A DNA stretch of 64,000 bases from contig CAJYUW010000020.1 in the NCBI GenBank assembly GCA_913778205.1, forward strand, positions 28,996 to 92,995, written 5' to 3'. Under the pieces are notes generated by a model. That model was not told the origin of the DNA. It worked only from the letters and a program-made list of their open reading frames with translations, and ran no database searches. Origin of the DNA: an uncultured Curtobacterium sp. (GTDB lineage Bacteria; Actinomycetota; Actinomycetes; Actinomycetales; Microbacteriaceae). Of this stretch, positions 49,874-58,169 are shown piece by piece (within the stretch, counting starts at the first letter, position 1; the number at the start of each line of letters is the position of its first letter). A program made the position numbers and the translations under genes.

Positions 49874-52201
49874 GTGCGCACGCTGCTGCACTCTCCGCGA
49901 TCGCGAAGGCGGGGGATCGCTGCGGCTGTCGCCGTGGTCCTCGCGCTCGTGGCATCGCTTTTGACCATCACTCCGGCCCAGGCGCTCAACGACACCGGAA
50001 CGGGTGGCGTGTTCGTCCCCGCATCCGGAAGCCTGCTGAGCACGACCGCAACCACCGGCAAAACGTGGCGCACCGTGCAGGTCGCTGGCGCTGCAGGCCT
50101 CCCGAACGATGGGTCTGTTGGCACCGTGTCGGTGAACGCCACGGTGAGTGGCTCGTCGACCGCTGGAACCCTGTTCGCCCGCCCGGACGCGAACACCTCG
50201 CGCACGATGATGCTGATCTACAACGGTACGTACGGCGAGTACACCTCGAACACCGGCAACGTCGCTGTCGGTGCCAAAGGCACGATCCAGATCATGACCG
50301 AGACCGACGCGAAGATCATTTTGACCGTCCAGGGCTACTACACGGCCAACGATGACGGAACCGCTCCAGGCGGGTTCGTGCCCGTGGACGGCAAGCGCAT
50401 CGTCGACACCCGCTCCGGGAGGGGCGCGCCGCAAGCGCAGCTCGCACCAGGCAAGAGCACCGACGTCCAGGTCGGCGGCACCAACGGGGTCCCCGCAGAC
50501 GCATCCGGTGCGGTGCTGAACCTCCTCGCGATCAACTCGACCACCTCCGACGGGTACCTCACCGCCTACCCAACGGGGAGCACCCGTCCGTCGAACGCGC
50601 TGCACTACGCGCCGTCGACCGACACGTCGATCCAGGCGCAGGTGTCCCTGTCCGCGAACGGAAAGGCGACGATCTACAACGGGTCGACCACAGCGAATCT
50701 CGTCATCGACCTGCAGGGCTACTTCACCGCAGCCGGCCAGGGCGGCGCTGCCTTCACCCCCGGTGTTGGCCGCGTGTTCGACTCCCGCGCCACGGGGAAC
50801 ACAATCCTGGCGAAGAACGAAACTCGCTCCGTCCAGGTCGCCGGCCGGGCGGGCGTGCCAGTGATGGGGTCCGGTCTCGTTGCCGTCGTGCTCACGCTCA
50901 CCGCATCACACGGCGGAAGCGATGGCCGCGCCGTCGTCTGGCCCGACGGGACCAGCAAGCCGGGCACCACGTCGATCAACTTCCGCAACGACGAGATCCG
51001 CACAAACACCGTCACCGCCACCCTCGGCGCTAACGGCAAAATTAGTCTGCAAAACGTTGCCGACCCAACGAACTATCTGATTGATGTTCAAGGGTGGTAC
51101 ATGGATCCTGCCGCGCCGTCAGTGTCATGTCCGGCGCCCTACACGTCCGGTACCTGGAACGAGCAAGCTCCTAGCGAAGACATTGAGTGTGTCGTTAGTA
51201 CGCCTCCGGCTCGCCAAACTGCTGAATTCGTGCTTGTCAATGTGGACGGCGAGACGTTCCAGGGCACTGAGCTGTCCGCGACCGCCACAACAACTACCAG
51301 CGTGTGGCTGCCCTCAACAAGCGGTCCCCACTCTATTACTGCGAGTCGTACTTCTGGCGGATCCCAATCAACTTACACTGTTGGATATGGAGACTGGACG
51401 CAGGGCGGTTTCGACATGATCGCGTCATTGCCCGGCGAAAACGGGCAACCGACGCAACTCGCAGTAACTGGAAAAACTTCCTCCATCCCGTTGTCCGCTA
51501 CGTATAAGTACTTCATAGCGACGGCCGACGGGCAGCCGGTTCTCGAATCCCCAACGCTTGACGGACAAAACGACGCGGGCGTCGGGATTTGGGATATCCC
51601 CGCGACCAGCCTGGACCCCGATTCGCAATACTTCTGGCGGGTGACCGTGAGCGGCCCACGGCGCGAAGGTTTCGACGAATCGACGGTTACGATCCAGTCC
51701 GATTTGAAGCCGCTCGCGATCGAGGAGGACGCTGACTACGTGCCTGCGAGCGTGGACCCCGAGGGGGAGAGTGTTGCGGACCCATCTTCGGGTGGAGGCC
51801 TGACTCCAAGCAACCCGATGCGGCTAACCACCTGCCAGTTCTATGTCAGATGGGACCGAATTCACATTTCTAGCTCGCCGAGTGCATCGGGCGGACCTAC
51901 TGCATCAGTACATGGCTGGTGGACAAATGTCAATTGTAAGGGAGTGAAGCTCAAAGCGACAGTTAAGACTCGAATCCAGCAACAGCAGGGAAAAGTCTGG
52001 CGAACTGTTGGATCGGAGGGCACTAAGAGGGTTTATTCGAGTTCGACTGGTGGCGGCAAACAGCGGTCGAATGGCCGATATGATTGCAAGAGCTCCAGGG
52101 CCAGTAATCTTCGCGCTGTTGTTGTTGTTGACGTCGACGAGGTCGCGGAAACGAGTAACTCGACTGGAGTTGGCAAGGTCTATAACGAAAAATGTAGCTG
52201 A
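49874..52201 (+). CDS. Large secreted repeat-domain protein, foreign-looking
   Basis: 775 aa. GTG start after GAGGGGAC. Signal peptide: RSRRRGIAAAVAVVLALVAS, cleavage likely after PAQA. Residues about 35-415 hold three repeats of an about 120-residue beta domain with the pattern VDTR/FDSR, VQVAG..GVP, and LIDLQGYF or LIDVQGWY at each end, a domain seen in actinobacterial cell-surface proteins. Residues 416-775 are unrelated, Ser/Thr-rich, with Fn3-like and WRVTVSGP segments and paired Cys near the end (YDCKSSR; YNEKCS). GC falls sharply in this second half. No sortase signal. Possibly an exported surface or interaction factor; function unknown. Confidence 0.75.
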   Translation: MRTLLHSPRSRRRGIAAAVAVVLALVASLLTITPAQALNDTGTGGVFVPASGSLLSTTATTGKTWRTVQVAGAAGLPNDGSVGTVSVNATVSGSSTAGTLFARPDANTSRTMMLIYNGTYGEYTSNTGNVAVGAKGTIQIMTETDAKIILTVQGYYTANDDGTAPGGFVPVDGKRIVDTRSGRGAPQAQLAPGKSTDVQVGGTNGVPADASGAVLNLLAINSTTSDGYLTAYPTGSTRPSNALHYAPSTDTSIQAQVSLSANGKATIYNGSTTANLVIDLQGYFTAAGQGGAAFTPGVGRVFDSRATGNTILAKNETRSVQVAGRAGVPVMGSGLVAVVLTLTASHGGSDGRAVVWPDGTSKPGTTSINFRNDEIRTNTVTATLGANGKISLQNVADPTNYLIDVQGWYMDPAAPSVSCPAPYTSGTWNEQAPSEDIECVVSTPPARQTAEFVLVNVDGETFQGTELSATATTTTSVWLPSTSGPHSITASRTSGGSQSTYTVGYGDWTQGGFDMIASLPGENGQPTQLAVTGKTSSIPLSATYKYFIATADGQPVLESPTLDGQNDAGVGIWDIPATSLDPDSQYFWRVTVSGPRREGFDESTVTIQSDLKPLAIEEDADYVPASVDPEGESVADPSSGGGLTPSNPMRLTTCQFYVRWDRIHISSSPSASGGPTASVHGWWTNVNCKGVKLKATVKTRIQQQQGKVWRTVGSEGTKRVYSSSTGGGKQRSNGRYDCKSSRASNLRAVVVVDVDEVAETSNSTGVGKVYNEKCS

Positions 52202-52212
52202 GTGAGATGTTC

Positions 52213-52260
52213 AGCGGGCGCGCTTTGTGAAATCCGTCACAAAGTGCGCCCGCTTTTATT
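52213..52260. terminator. Classic Rho-independent terminator, bidirectional
   Basis: 18-bp stem with one G-T pair (AGCGGGCGCGCTTTGTGA at 52213-52230; partner 52237-52254), 6-nt loop, then TTTATTTTAAT. It is the only terminator in the window with a clear T-run. The facing minus-strand gene stops inside it, so it serves both convergent genes. Confidence 0.9.
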
Positions 52261-52474
52261 TTAATAGCCCTGTGGAGGGATCGATATCCGCGAGGAAGTC
52301 CCGCGCCAGTTCTTCGAGCTGCGAAGCGCTGAGAGGGGTCTCGTTTCCTGTCTTCAGACCGAACCCATACGGGCGAGGGCCCGTAAGCCACTGGAACTCG
52401 TACGTGTCTGCATCAAGCTGCTCGACCTCGAACACATGATCGTCCACGTCGATCTTTCTTTTTTCCACTGTCAC
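52256..52474 (-). CDS. Small acidic hypothetical protein
   Basis: 72 aa from a GTG at 52474 (or 70 aa from GTG 52468, which has GGAG 5 nt upstream): VEKRKIDVDDHVFEVEQLDA, DTYEFQWLTGPRPYGFG, then SASQLEELARDFLADIDPST. Predicted as a short beta sheet plus helix. No recognised family; composition fits a real small protein in the island. A longer Arg-rich extension upstream is rejected. Confidence 0.55.
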   Translation of the reverse strand: MTVEKRKIDVDDHVFEVEQLDADTYEFQWLTGPRPYGFGLKTGNETPLSASQLEELARDFLADIDPSTGLLK

Positions 52475-52874
52475 TCCCTCTGGTCGGCGTCGTCGCAATC
52501 GTACTGGGCGTCCGTCGCAAATAGGGGTTGCAGATGGTCGACGCCCTGACCGCCGGCTGACGCAAGCGCAAGGTCCCCAAGCGAGCACCCATAGGGGGTG
52601 ACCAACAAAGGTCCAACTGACATAATCAATATTTTCATCTTAAGCATCACGTTCTGCGCCCGACGCAGGAACTGCAGTGGCGTGGCAGTAGGGCTCGGCA
52701 CCGCGAAGCTCGCTCAGAAAGTCATGCTCGCCCTTCCTCCGTATTGCAGGGCGTCGAAGCGGAACCTCTCGACACAAGCGAGGCGGAGGTCGCTTACAAG
52801 TGCTCACCCGCCAGAGGAGTTGTCATGCCGCTTGAGTCCACCGACCCGACAGCCACCCAACGGTGCAAGCACTG
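52475..52874. other. Intergenic, nothing recognised
   Basis: About 400 nt of reduced GC before the IS3 left end. A 99-codon plus frame is Arg/Ser/Cys-rich and has no protein-like features. Confidence 0.4.
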
Positions 52875-52943
52875 GGGACTGCTGCAGGTCCGGTTGACTC
52901 CTGACAGGTAGGGGTATCGGCTCCTGCTGGAAGGATGTGCGCC

Positions 52944-53240
52944 ATGGTGAAGGCGTATCCGGAAGAGTTCCGCCGTGACGTGGTCGCGGTCGCCCGGAAG
53001 GGCGAGACGTCGGTGCGGCAGGTCGCGAAGGACTTCGGGGGGTCCGAGTCCTGTCTGGCGCGGTGGCTCCGGCTGGCGGACCGCGACGACGGCAACGGAT
53101 CGGCAGCGCCTGCGTCGGCGAAGGCGGTCGAGCAGGCCGAGCTGCGAGAAGCGCAGAAACGGATCCGGCTGCTCGAGCAGGAAAACGAGATCCTCCGCCG
53201 GGCGGCGGCGTACTTCGCCCAGTCGCAGCTCCCAAAATGA
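52944..53240 (+). CDS. IS3-family transposase OrfA
   Basis: 98 aa. Helix-turn-helix in the first 50 residues (YPEEFRRDVVAVARKGETSV, then RQVAKDFGGSESCLARWL) and a C-terminal leucine-zipper helix (KRIRLLEQENEILRRAAAYF). Binds element ends and joins OrfB by programmed -1 frameshifting in intact copies. GGAAGG precedes the ATG. The stop lies in CCCAAAATGA, the usual shift region, right at the IS110 junction. Confidence 0.9.
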   Translation: MVKAYPEEFRRDVVAVARKGETSVRQVAKDFGGSESCLARWLRLADRDDGNGSAAPASAKAVEQAELREAQKRIRLLEQENEILRRAAAYFAQSQLPK

Positions 53241-53257
53241 CTCTTCTATGCCTGTTG

Positions 53258-54307
53258 TCAAGCGGTGCTGGCGTTGAGTTGGCGGAAGATTTGGCGGCTG
53301 ATGTAGCGCTTGAGGTTGCGGCGGATCTCGCGGCTGCTTTTCCCGCTGGCTCGTGATCGGTCGACGTATGAACGGGTGGTTGGGTCGCAGCTCATGTGCG
53401 TTCTGGCGATGACGTCGAGGGCTCGGTTGAGCTGGCGGTCACCGGATCGGCTGAGGCGATGTCGGGTCGTGTTGCCGGATGACGCTGGCAGTGGCGCGAC
53501 GCCGCCGAGCGCTGCGAACGCGGCTTCGTTCCTGACCCGGCCCGGGTGCGAGTAGGCGCAGATGATGATTGCTGCGGTGACGGGGCCGACGCCGACGGTG
53601 TTCTGAAGTCCTGGCGCGAGCTCGTCTGCGAGCTTGAGGAGAGATGCCCGGTTCTCCGCGAGTTGATGGTCGCCGGCCTTGATCGCGGCCGCGAGCCGTT
53701 TGGCTTCCTGGCGTGCGATCGCCGTCGCCGTGTCGTCGCTGGCTCGGGCTCGCCAGCTGTGGATCTCTTCGACCTGGCGTGCTGTGATTGGTCGGCGGAC
53801 GTCGAGTTCGAGGTCGATGATGCGCAGGGGCGCGGTGAGAGCATTGCGGTTCGCTGTTCGTTGCCCGTCGATCAGGCGTCGTGCGGCGAGGAGCACCCGC
53901 AGCGCTTGCCGCTTCCCGCCCGCTCGAGGTTGTGAGATGCTGTCCTCGTTGCGGGCCAGGGCGTATCGGGCTGCCGCTTCCGCGTCAATCGGGTCGGACT
54001 TCCCACCGTGCGCACGACTGCGTCTGGAGGGCGGTCGGATCTCACCGACAGGGATGCGCTCGCGCTGCAGCGAGTCGGTCAGTTTCGCACCGTACGAGGA
54101 AGTTCCCTCGACTGCCGCGAAGACGCGTCCGCGTTCGGTGCGACGTCTGATCCACGCGATCGCACGCCGCATACCCGCGGCGCTGCTGGGGAACGCTTCC
54201 GTCCCGGCCACGACGCCCGTCGCTGCGGTGACGATGGTGGAAGTGTGGGATCGTGCGTGCGTATCGACTGCGACGACGTAGTCGAAGTGTTCCGCGATGT
54301 TGCCCAT
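53258..54307 (-). CDS. IS110-family transposase
   Basis: 349 aa. N-terminal DEDD RuvC-like domain: VVAVDTHARSHTST with catalytic Asp, AAVEGTSSYG with Glu, and SDPIDAEAAARYAL with the final acidic pair. C-terminal Tnp2 domain with VGPVTAAIIICAYS, ALGGVAPLPASSGNTTRHRL (catalytic Ser region) and LNRALDVIARTHM. Full length for the family. The ATG at 54307 is preferred over an in-frame extension to 54385. Appears intact and may be active. Confidence 0.92.
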   Translation of the reverse strand: MGNIAEHFDYVVAVDTHARSHTSTIVTAATGVVAGTEAFPSSAAGMRRAIAWIRRRTERGRVFAAVEGTSSYGAKLTDSLQRERIPVGEIRPPSRRSRAHGGKSDPIDAEAAARYALARNEDSISQPRAGGKRQALRVLLAARRLIDGQRTANRNALTAPLRIIDLELDVRRPITARQVEEIHSWRARASDDTATAIARQEAKRLAAAIKAGDHQLAENRASLLKLADELAPGLQNTVGVGPVTAAIIICAYSHPGRVRNEAAFAALGGVAPLPASSGNTTRHRLSRSGDRQLNRALDVIARTHMSCDPTTRSYVDRSRASGKSSREIRRNLKRYISRQIFRQLNASTA

Positions 54308-54562
54308 TCGGTGCCTGCTTCCTCTCGCGCTGGTCGAGGCCTGCAGGGTCACGTGAAGACAGTTTTGTAATGGGTCACACCGCAAGCGGTGGACGCTCTT
54401 CTGATGATGTCATCCAGGTGGGCAGGCCGATGCCCGACGCCGCTTGTGGACGAGTCATTTTGAGGACACCGCGGCTGCGGGTCGGATATACCCGGAGTCA
54501 CACGGGCAGCGTCGGGATCAGCATGTCAGCCGGCCTCGGACCAGCCGGAAACCATTACAGAT
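54308..54562 (-). ncRNA. Predicted IS110 bridge RNA region
   Basis: About 255 nt of non-coding DNA upstream of the transposase start at the long end of the element. In IS110-group elements this end encodes the bridge RNA whose two loops pair with target and donor DNA. Orientation and length fit, and stem-forming GC blocks are present (CACCGCAAGCGGTG near 54376, GCCGGC near 54530). The RNA ends and loops were not derived. Confidence 0.5.
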
Positions 54563-55427
54563 CTACCCGCTGGTCCTCGAACTCGCCGCAGACCGGATTC
54601 CCGTCGCGGTGGCCTGCCGGGTGCTGGGGTTCTCGAAGCAGGCGTTCTATCGGTGGCGCGCGAGCCCGGTGACCGATCGCGATTGGGCGGACGCGCACCT
54701 GACTAACGCAGCCGTCGACGCGCACCGCGACGACCCGACATTCGGGTACCGGTTCATCGCCGACGACCTTCATGCGGCCGGCCACCGAGTCTCGGAGCGG
54801 CGGGTGTGGCGGTTGTGCTCGCAGCAGCGGCTGTGGTCGGTGCACGCGAAGAAGCGGGGCCTGAACCGGAAGGCGGGGCCGCCGGTGCATGACGATCGGG
54901 TCCGTCGGGCGTTCACGGCACCGGATCTGGACCGGCTGTGGCTGACGGACATCACCGAGCACCCGACCGGCGAGGGCAAGCTCTACCTCTGCGCGGTGAA
55001 GGATGCCTGCTCGCGGCGGATTGTGGGGTACTCGATCGGTGATCGGATGCGGTCCTTCCTCGCCGTCGCGGCTCTGCAGATGGCGGTGCAGCGCCGGAAC
55101 CCGGTCGGGACAGTCGTGCACTCGGACCGCGGCAGCCAGTTTCGTTCCAAGCGCTTCGTCCGTGCGATCGAGGACGCCGGCCTGCTCAGATCGGTGGGCC
55201 GCGTCGGCGCGTGCGCGGACAACGCGGCGATGGAATCGTTCTTCGCGCTCCTGCAGAAGAACGTCCTCAACCGAAAACGATGGGCCACCAGGGAAGCGCT
55301 CCGACTCGCAATCACCACCTGGATCGAAGCGACCTACCACCGGAAACGACGCCAGCGCGGTCTGGGGAAGTTGACCCCGATCGAGTACGAGACGATCATC
55401 AACCGACAGGTCGCACTCGCGGCCTAA
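54563..55427 (+). pseudogene. IS3-family transposase OrfB, 5' end separated
   Basis: About 287 residues from YPLVLELAADRIPVAVACRV. Helical HTH_21-like region, then the rve integrase core with DDE residues: Asp in LWLTDITEHP, Asp in VVHSDRGSQF and Glu in NAAMESFFALLQKNVLN. All catalytic residues are intact, but the natural start and the OrfA frameshift link are lost through the IS110 insertion, so OrfAB cannot be made. Confidence 0.85.
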
Positions 55428-55459
55428 ACGAACGAGTCAACCGAACCTGCAGCAGTCCC

Positions 55460-56110
55460 GCCTCGTACTCGTTGAGGGTGAGCGTGATTGTGCGTTCCGC
55501 GTAAGGGTCGTGCCGGACCGGCTCGTCGTAGCCCTCGTCGTAGTCGGCTCCGACTTCACCGTTCGGGCCGACACCCGGGGTGCGGTCCTTGCGGGCTTCC
55601 TCGGCGTCCCGGTCGTGCGCGTTCGTTTGCTGCACCAGCATCGCGGCGTCCTGTCGGTCCTGCTGCGCTCGGCGGCGAGGTCGCTTCACGTTGGCGGAGA
55701 GCTTCGGCGACCTGGGCCGGGTCGGCACCGATGTTGTCGGTGTCGATGCCGTATCGCTCGCGGAGTTCGTCGCGCATCTTCGCGGCGGCGTCCGCGATGG
55801 TGGGGTCCTCGCCCTGCCATGCGGTTGCGGTCTCGTAGGCGTAGGCGATGTCGTTGGCGTTCGCGCGATCCCACCACACCGGGTCGTTCACGGGGCGGAG
55901 TTGTTTGCGGGCGGTGGCGCGTTCCTGCTCGAGCTGCACTTGGTACTCGCGGGCGCGCTGGGTGTCCTGTGCCTCAGCGCGTCGTGCGGCGTCCTCGCGG
56001 ACGCGGGCGAGACGTTCACCCATCCGTCCGGCCGCGGCCACCACCCTGCGGAGAGTGCCTTCGATGGCTCCCTCGATGTCGTCCGAGCGGACGTGCCCCA
56101 TGTCACTCAT
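55460..56110 (-). pseudogene. Mobilisation-associated coiled-coil protein, frameshifted and cut by IS3
   Basis: Starts at MSDMGHVRSDDIEGAIEGTL, a helical Arg/Glu/Ala-rich protein (RVREDAARRAEAQDTQRARE; DPVWWDRANANDIAYAYETA). Near 55690-55720 the protein-like sequence moves to another frame (DRQDAAMLVQQTNAHDRDAE; TITLTLNEYEAGLL) and is then cut by the IS3 right end at 55459. The start overlaps the relaxase operon end by spacing (8 nt after the relaxase stop), so it is the third gene of the mob operon. Biochemical role unknown. Confidence 0.65.
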
Positions 56111-56118
56111 CGGTTTCC

Positions 56119-57765
56119 CTATCTCTCGTGTCCGTCGCGTTCTGGGCGGACGGCCAGCGTTGCAGGCTTCGCCGGCTCGATCCGGATCGGGCTCGACGGG
56201 CGGGTGCGCGGGGTGCCGCGCTGCGCGTCGAGGATGCGCCGTGCTTCCTCAGCGCGTGAGTCAAGCGGCAGCGTCGCCGTGGGTGCTGCTGCAGGAGCGT
56301 CCTTGGTCGCCGTCGGAGTCGACGGGATCTGCGGGAGGCGCGCGCGGACGGCGTCGAGCTTCGCGCCGACGGCGTCCGCGATCGCGGATGCCTGGCGTGC
56401 GACGCGCATGGCCGTGTGCGCGTCGAACAGTGCCCGGGTGGTGAGGACGAGCTGACGGAACAGCACGGCCTCAGCGACAGCACCTGACCTCCCTTGGTGG
56501 CCGCAGCGAGGAGCATCGCTGCCCCGGACGCGGACACCATCCCGGCGCGCTTCGGGCGGACCTGGTCCTTCCAGATCTGTGCGCCACGGGCGAGCACGCG
56601 GGCGGAGTCGGCGAGCGGTCCGGGTGTCGGTTCGATCCGCTCGGACCATGCTGCAAAGCCGGCGCTGGTCTCCTTGGACACGATCGCCCACGTCGCCCGG
56701 TCGTCCTTCGGGATCGACCGCGACTGCTCGCGCGGTGCCTGCACAACAGTGCTGACCTGCTGCCACAGCTCGGGGGCGGGAGCGTGCTGCTCGCGGCCGG
56801 GCTGGACGGGCTTGTACTTGATCGGGTTGCGCCAGGTGGCCTGCCACTCGGCGGCGGTCTCGGTCGCACCGGTCGGGGTGTCAGGCCACCCCTCGCGGAG
56901 ACGCTGCAGCGTTGGGTCGCGCGCCAGTCGGCCGCCGCCGTGCCACACGATCGGTTCGCGGTTCTGGGGTAGCAGCGCCACCGAGTAGCCGGTGACGACG
57001 TCCTGCTGTCCGGCGGCGAGTCGCGGCTTCGCGATGATGCCGTACTGGTGCAGGCGACGAACGAACTCGCCCTCGGTCTCGGACGCTCCGGCGGCAGCGC
57101 GGACACCGCGCTCGAGGCGACGGGCCTTCGTCTCGGCCGCTCCCGCGCGCTCAGCGATGCTCCGTTCCGAGGGACGCTCCCCGCGCTCGGCCGATGCCGC
57201 GATCCGTGACGTCGTGAGCTGCAGGCGGTATCCGAGTTCGAGGTCGCGGGCGACGTCCTGCGACCGTTGGCGGTCGCGGTGGACGTTGACCTTGGTGCCG
57301 CCCTCGCGGACGAGGGACACGGGGATGTGGATGTGGTCGTTGGACCGCGACCCAGCGTGCGGGTGCACGGCCGGACCCGGCCTCGGTGAACTCCATCGCG
57401 TCGACGAAGTCGTTCGCGATCGCCAACCACTGCTCGTCGGAGAGCTGCTCTTCGTCCGCGCGCAGCGACAGCGAGTCGTGCCACGCGTGCGCGTCGACAC
57501 GCTCCTTGTGCGTCACGCCAGTCTCGGGGTCCTGGGTGGTCTTGAGCTGCGTGACGTCGACACAGAACACGCCGTGCGGTTCGTCGAGGTCGCGGGCGAT
57601 CGCGAGTGCGGTGGCACGGTCGAGCTCGTCGTCGCCGTACATCGTCATGATCGCCGGATCACCCGCGACGAGGTGTTGGTCCTCGTGCTCGTTGGTGCGA
57701 CCCTCGCCGACGAGGTAGGTCATCAGACCTTCCATCCGACCGCCCCGGGTGATGTTCGGCATCAT
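56119..57765 (-). pseudogene. MOBP-type relaxase, two frameshifts
   Basis: Reads MMPNITRGGRMEGLMTYLVG, HAWHDSLSLRADEEQLSDEQ and ANDFVDAMEFTEAGSG. Near 57365 it shifts frame with loss of some residues into SNDHIHIPVSLVREGGTKVN, whose HIH metal-binding motif is preserved. Near 56480-56500 a second shift follows (GAAMLLAAATKGGQVLSL, then FRQLVLTTRALFDAHTAMRV), ending near HER. An intact version would be about 550 aa and would nick oriT for conjugative or mobilised transfer. Pseudogene unless these are sequencing errors. Confidence 0.8.
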
Positions 57766-57945
57766 GCGCTGGACAGCCTCTCGACGGCAGGGCTGATCTG
57801 CGGAACAAGAGCGCGGTACTCCTTGACGATGGCGTCGGCCGCGGCGGGGGACCGCGCGCTCCTCGTTGGCGCACCTCGCGATCTGGTTAACGTTGTTCGC
57901 GACGTTCGCGAGCAGGCGACGGACGGTCGTGTCGCGCGTGCGACG
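57762..57945 (-). pseudogene. MobC-like relaxosome protein, truncated and frameshifted
   Basis: RRLLANVANNVNQIARCANEE in one frame, then PAAADAIVKEYRALVPQISP-AVERLSSA in another after a one-base indel in a C-run near 57848. This matches the C-terminal half of MobC proteins. The stop overlaps the relaxase start (ATGA). The N-terminal half is absent: the sequence turns into a chromosomal repeat at about 57946, which marks the right edge of the island. Confidence 0.7.
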
Positions 57946-57949
57946 ACCA

Positions 57950-57995
57950 CCGGACCGGAGGCGCGGTGCGGGCCCGCCACGAGCCTCCCGTCCGT
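57950..57995. repeat. Degenerate GACGGGAGGC palindrome at island edge
   Basis: GGACCGGAGGCGCGGTGCGG faces GCCTCCCGTCC with several mismatches. Possibly the former terminator-type repeat of zapE, and the point where the mobilisation DNA joins the chromosome. Confidence 0.45.
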
Positions 57996-58016
57996 CCCGC
58001 GCAACCCGTCGGTCCC

Positions 58017-58126
58017 CCGGAACCCGGTTCCGGACACAGCACCGCGGAAGATCACGGTGTCGTGTCCGGAACCAGGTTCCGGACTCAGCACCACGGAAGA
58101 TCACGGTGTCGTGTCCGGAACCACGT
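58017..58126. repeat. Tandem 49-bp repeat with GGAACCxGGTTCC palindromes
   Basis: Units begin at 58017 and 58066, with a partial third at 58115. Each has CCGGAACC, GGTTCCGGAC, then CGGAAGATCACGGTGTCGTG. The GGAACC/GGTTCC arms could form hairpins. It lies between the island edge and zapE. Confidence 0.75.
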
Positions 58127-58169
58127 TCCGGACGCTCCGGACGCACCACACCGCCGCGGGCGCGACGGG

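Larger units (their letters stand above)
53242..54562 (-). mobile_element. IS110-family insertion sequence
   Basis: Limits were inferred by removing DNA until the IS3 sequence closes up: joining ...AAAATGAC (ends 53241) to CTACCCG (starts 54563) restores an OrfB start MTYPLV in the -1 frame. The element is then about 1321 bp without terminal inverted repeats, with one transposase gene, about 15 nt on its 3' side and about 255 nt of non-coding DNA on its 5' side. Confidence 0.75.
52875..55459 (+). mobile_element. IS3-family element split by an IS110-family insertion
   Basis: Terminal inverted repeats of 26 bp with one mismatch bound the element (52875-52900, starting GGGACTGCTGCAGG, and 55434-55459). 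Inside are OrfA, an inserted IS110-family element at 53242-54562, and OrfB. Without the insertion the IS3 would be about 1264 bp, a normal size. No clear target duplication was found. It interrupts the conjugation-related gene that continues at 55460. Confidence 0.85.

Noticed and set aside
52598..52897. 99-codon plus-strand frame before the IS3 element
   Set aside because: Runs into the IS3 inverted repeat and lacks protein-like features.
48585..57946. tRNA-integrated prophage
   Set aside because: No tRNA gene, integrase or phage structural genes at either edge.
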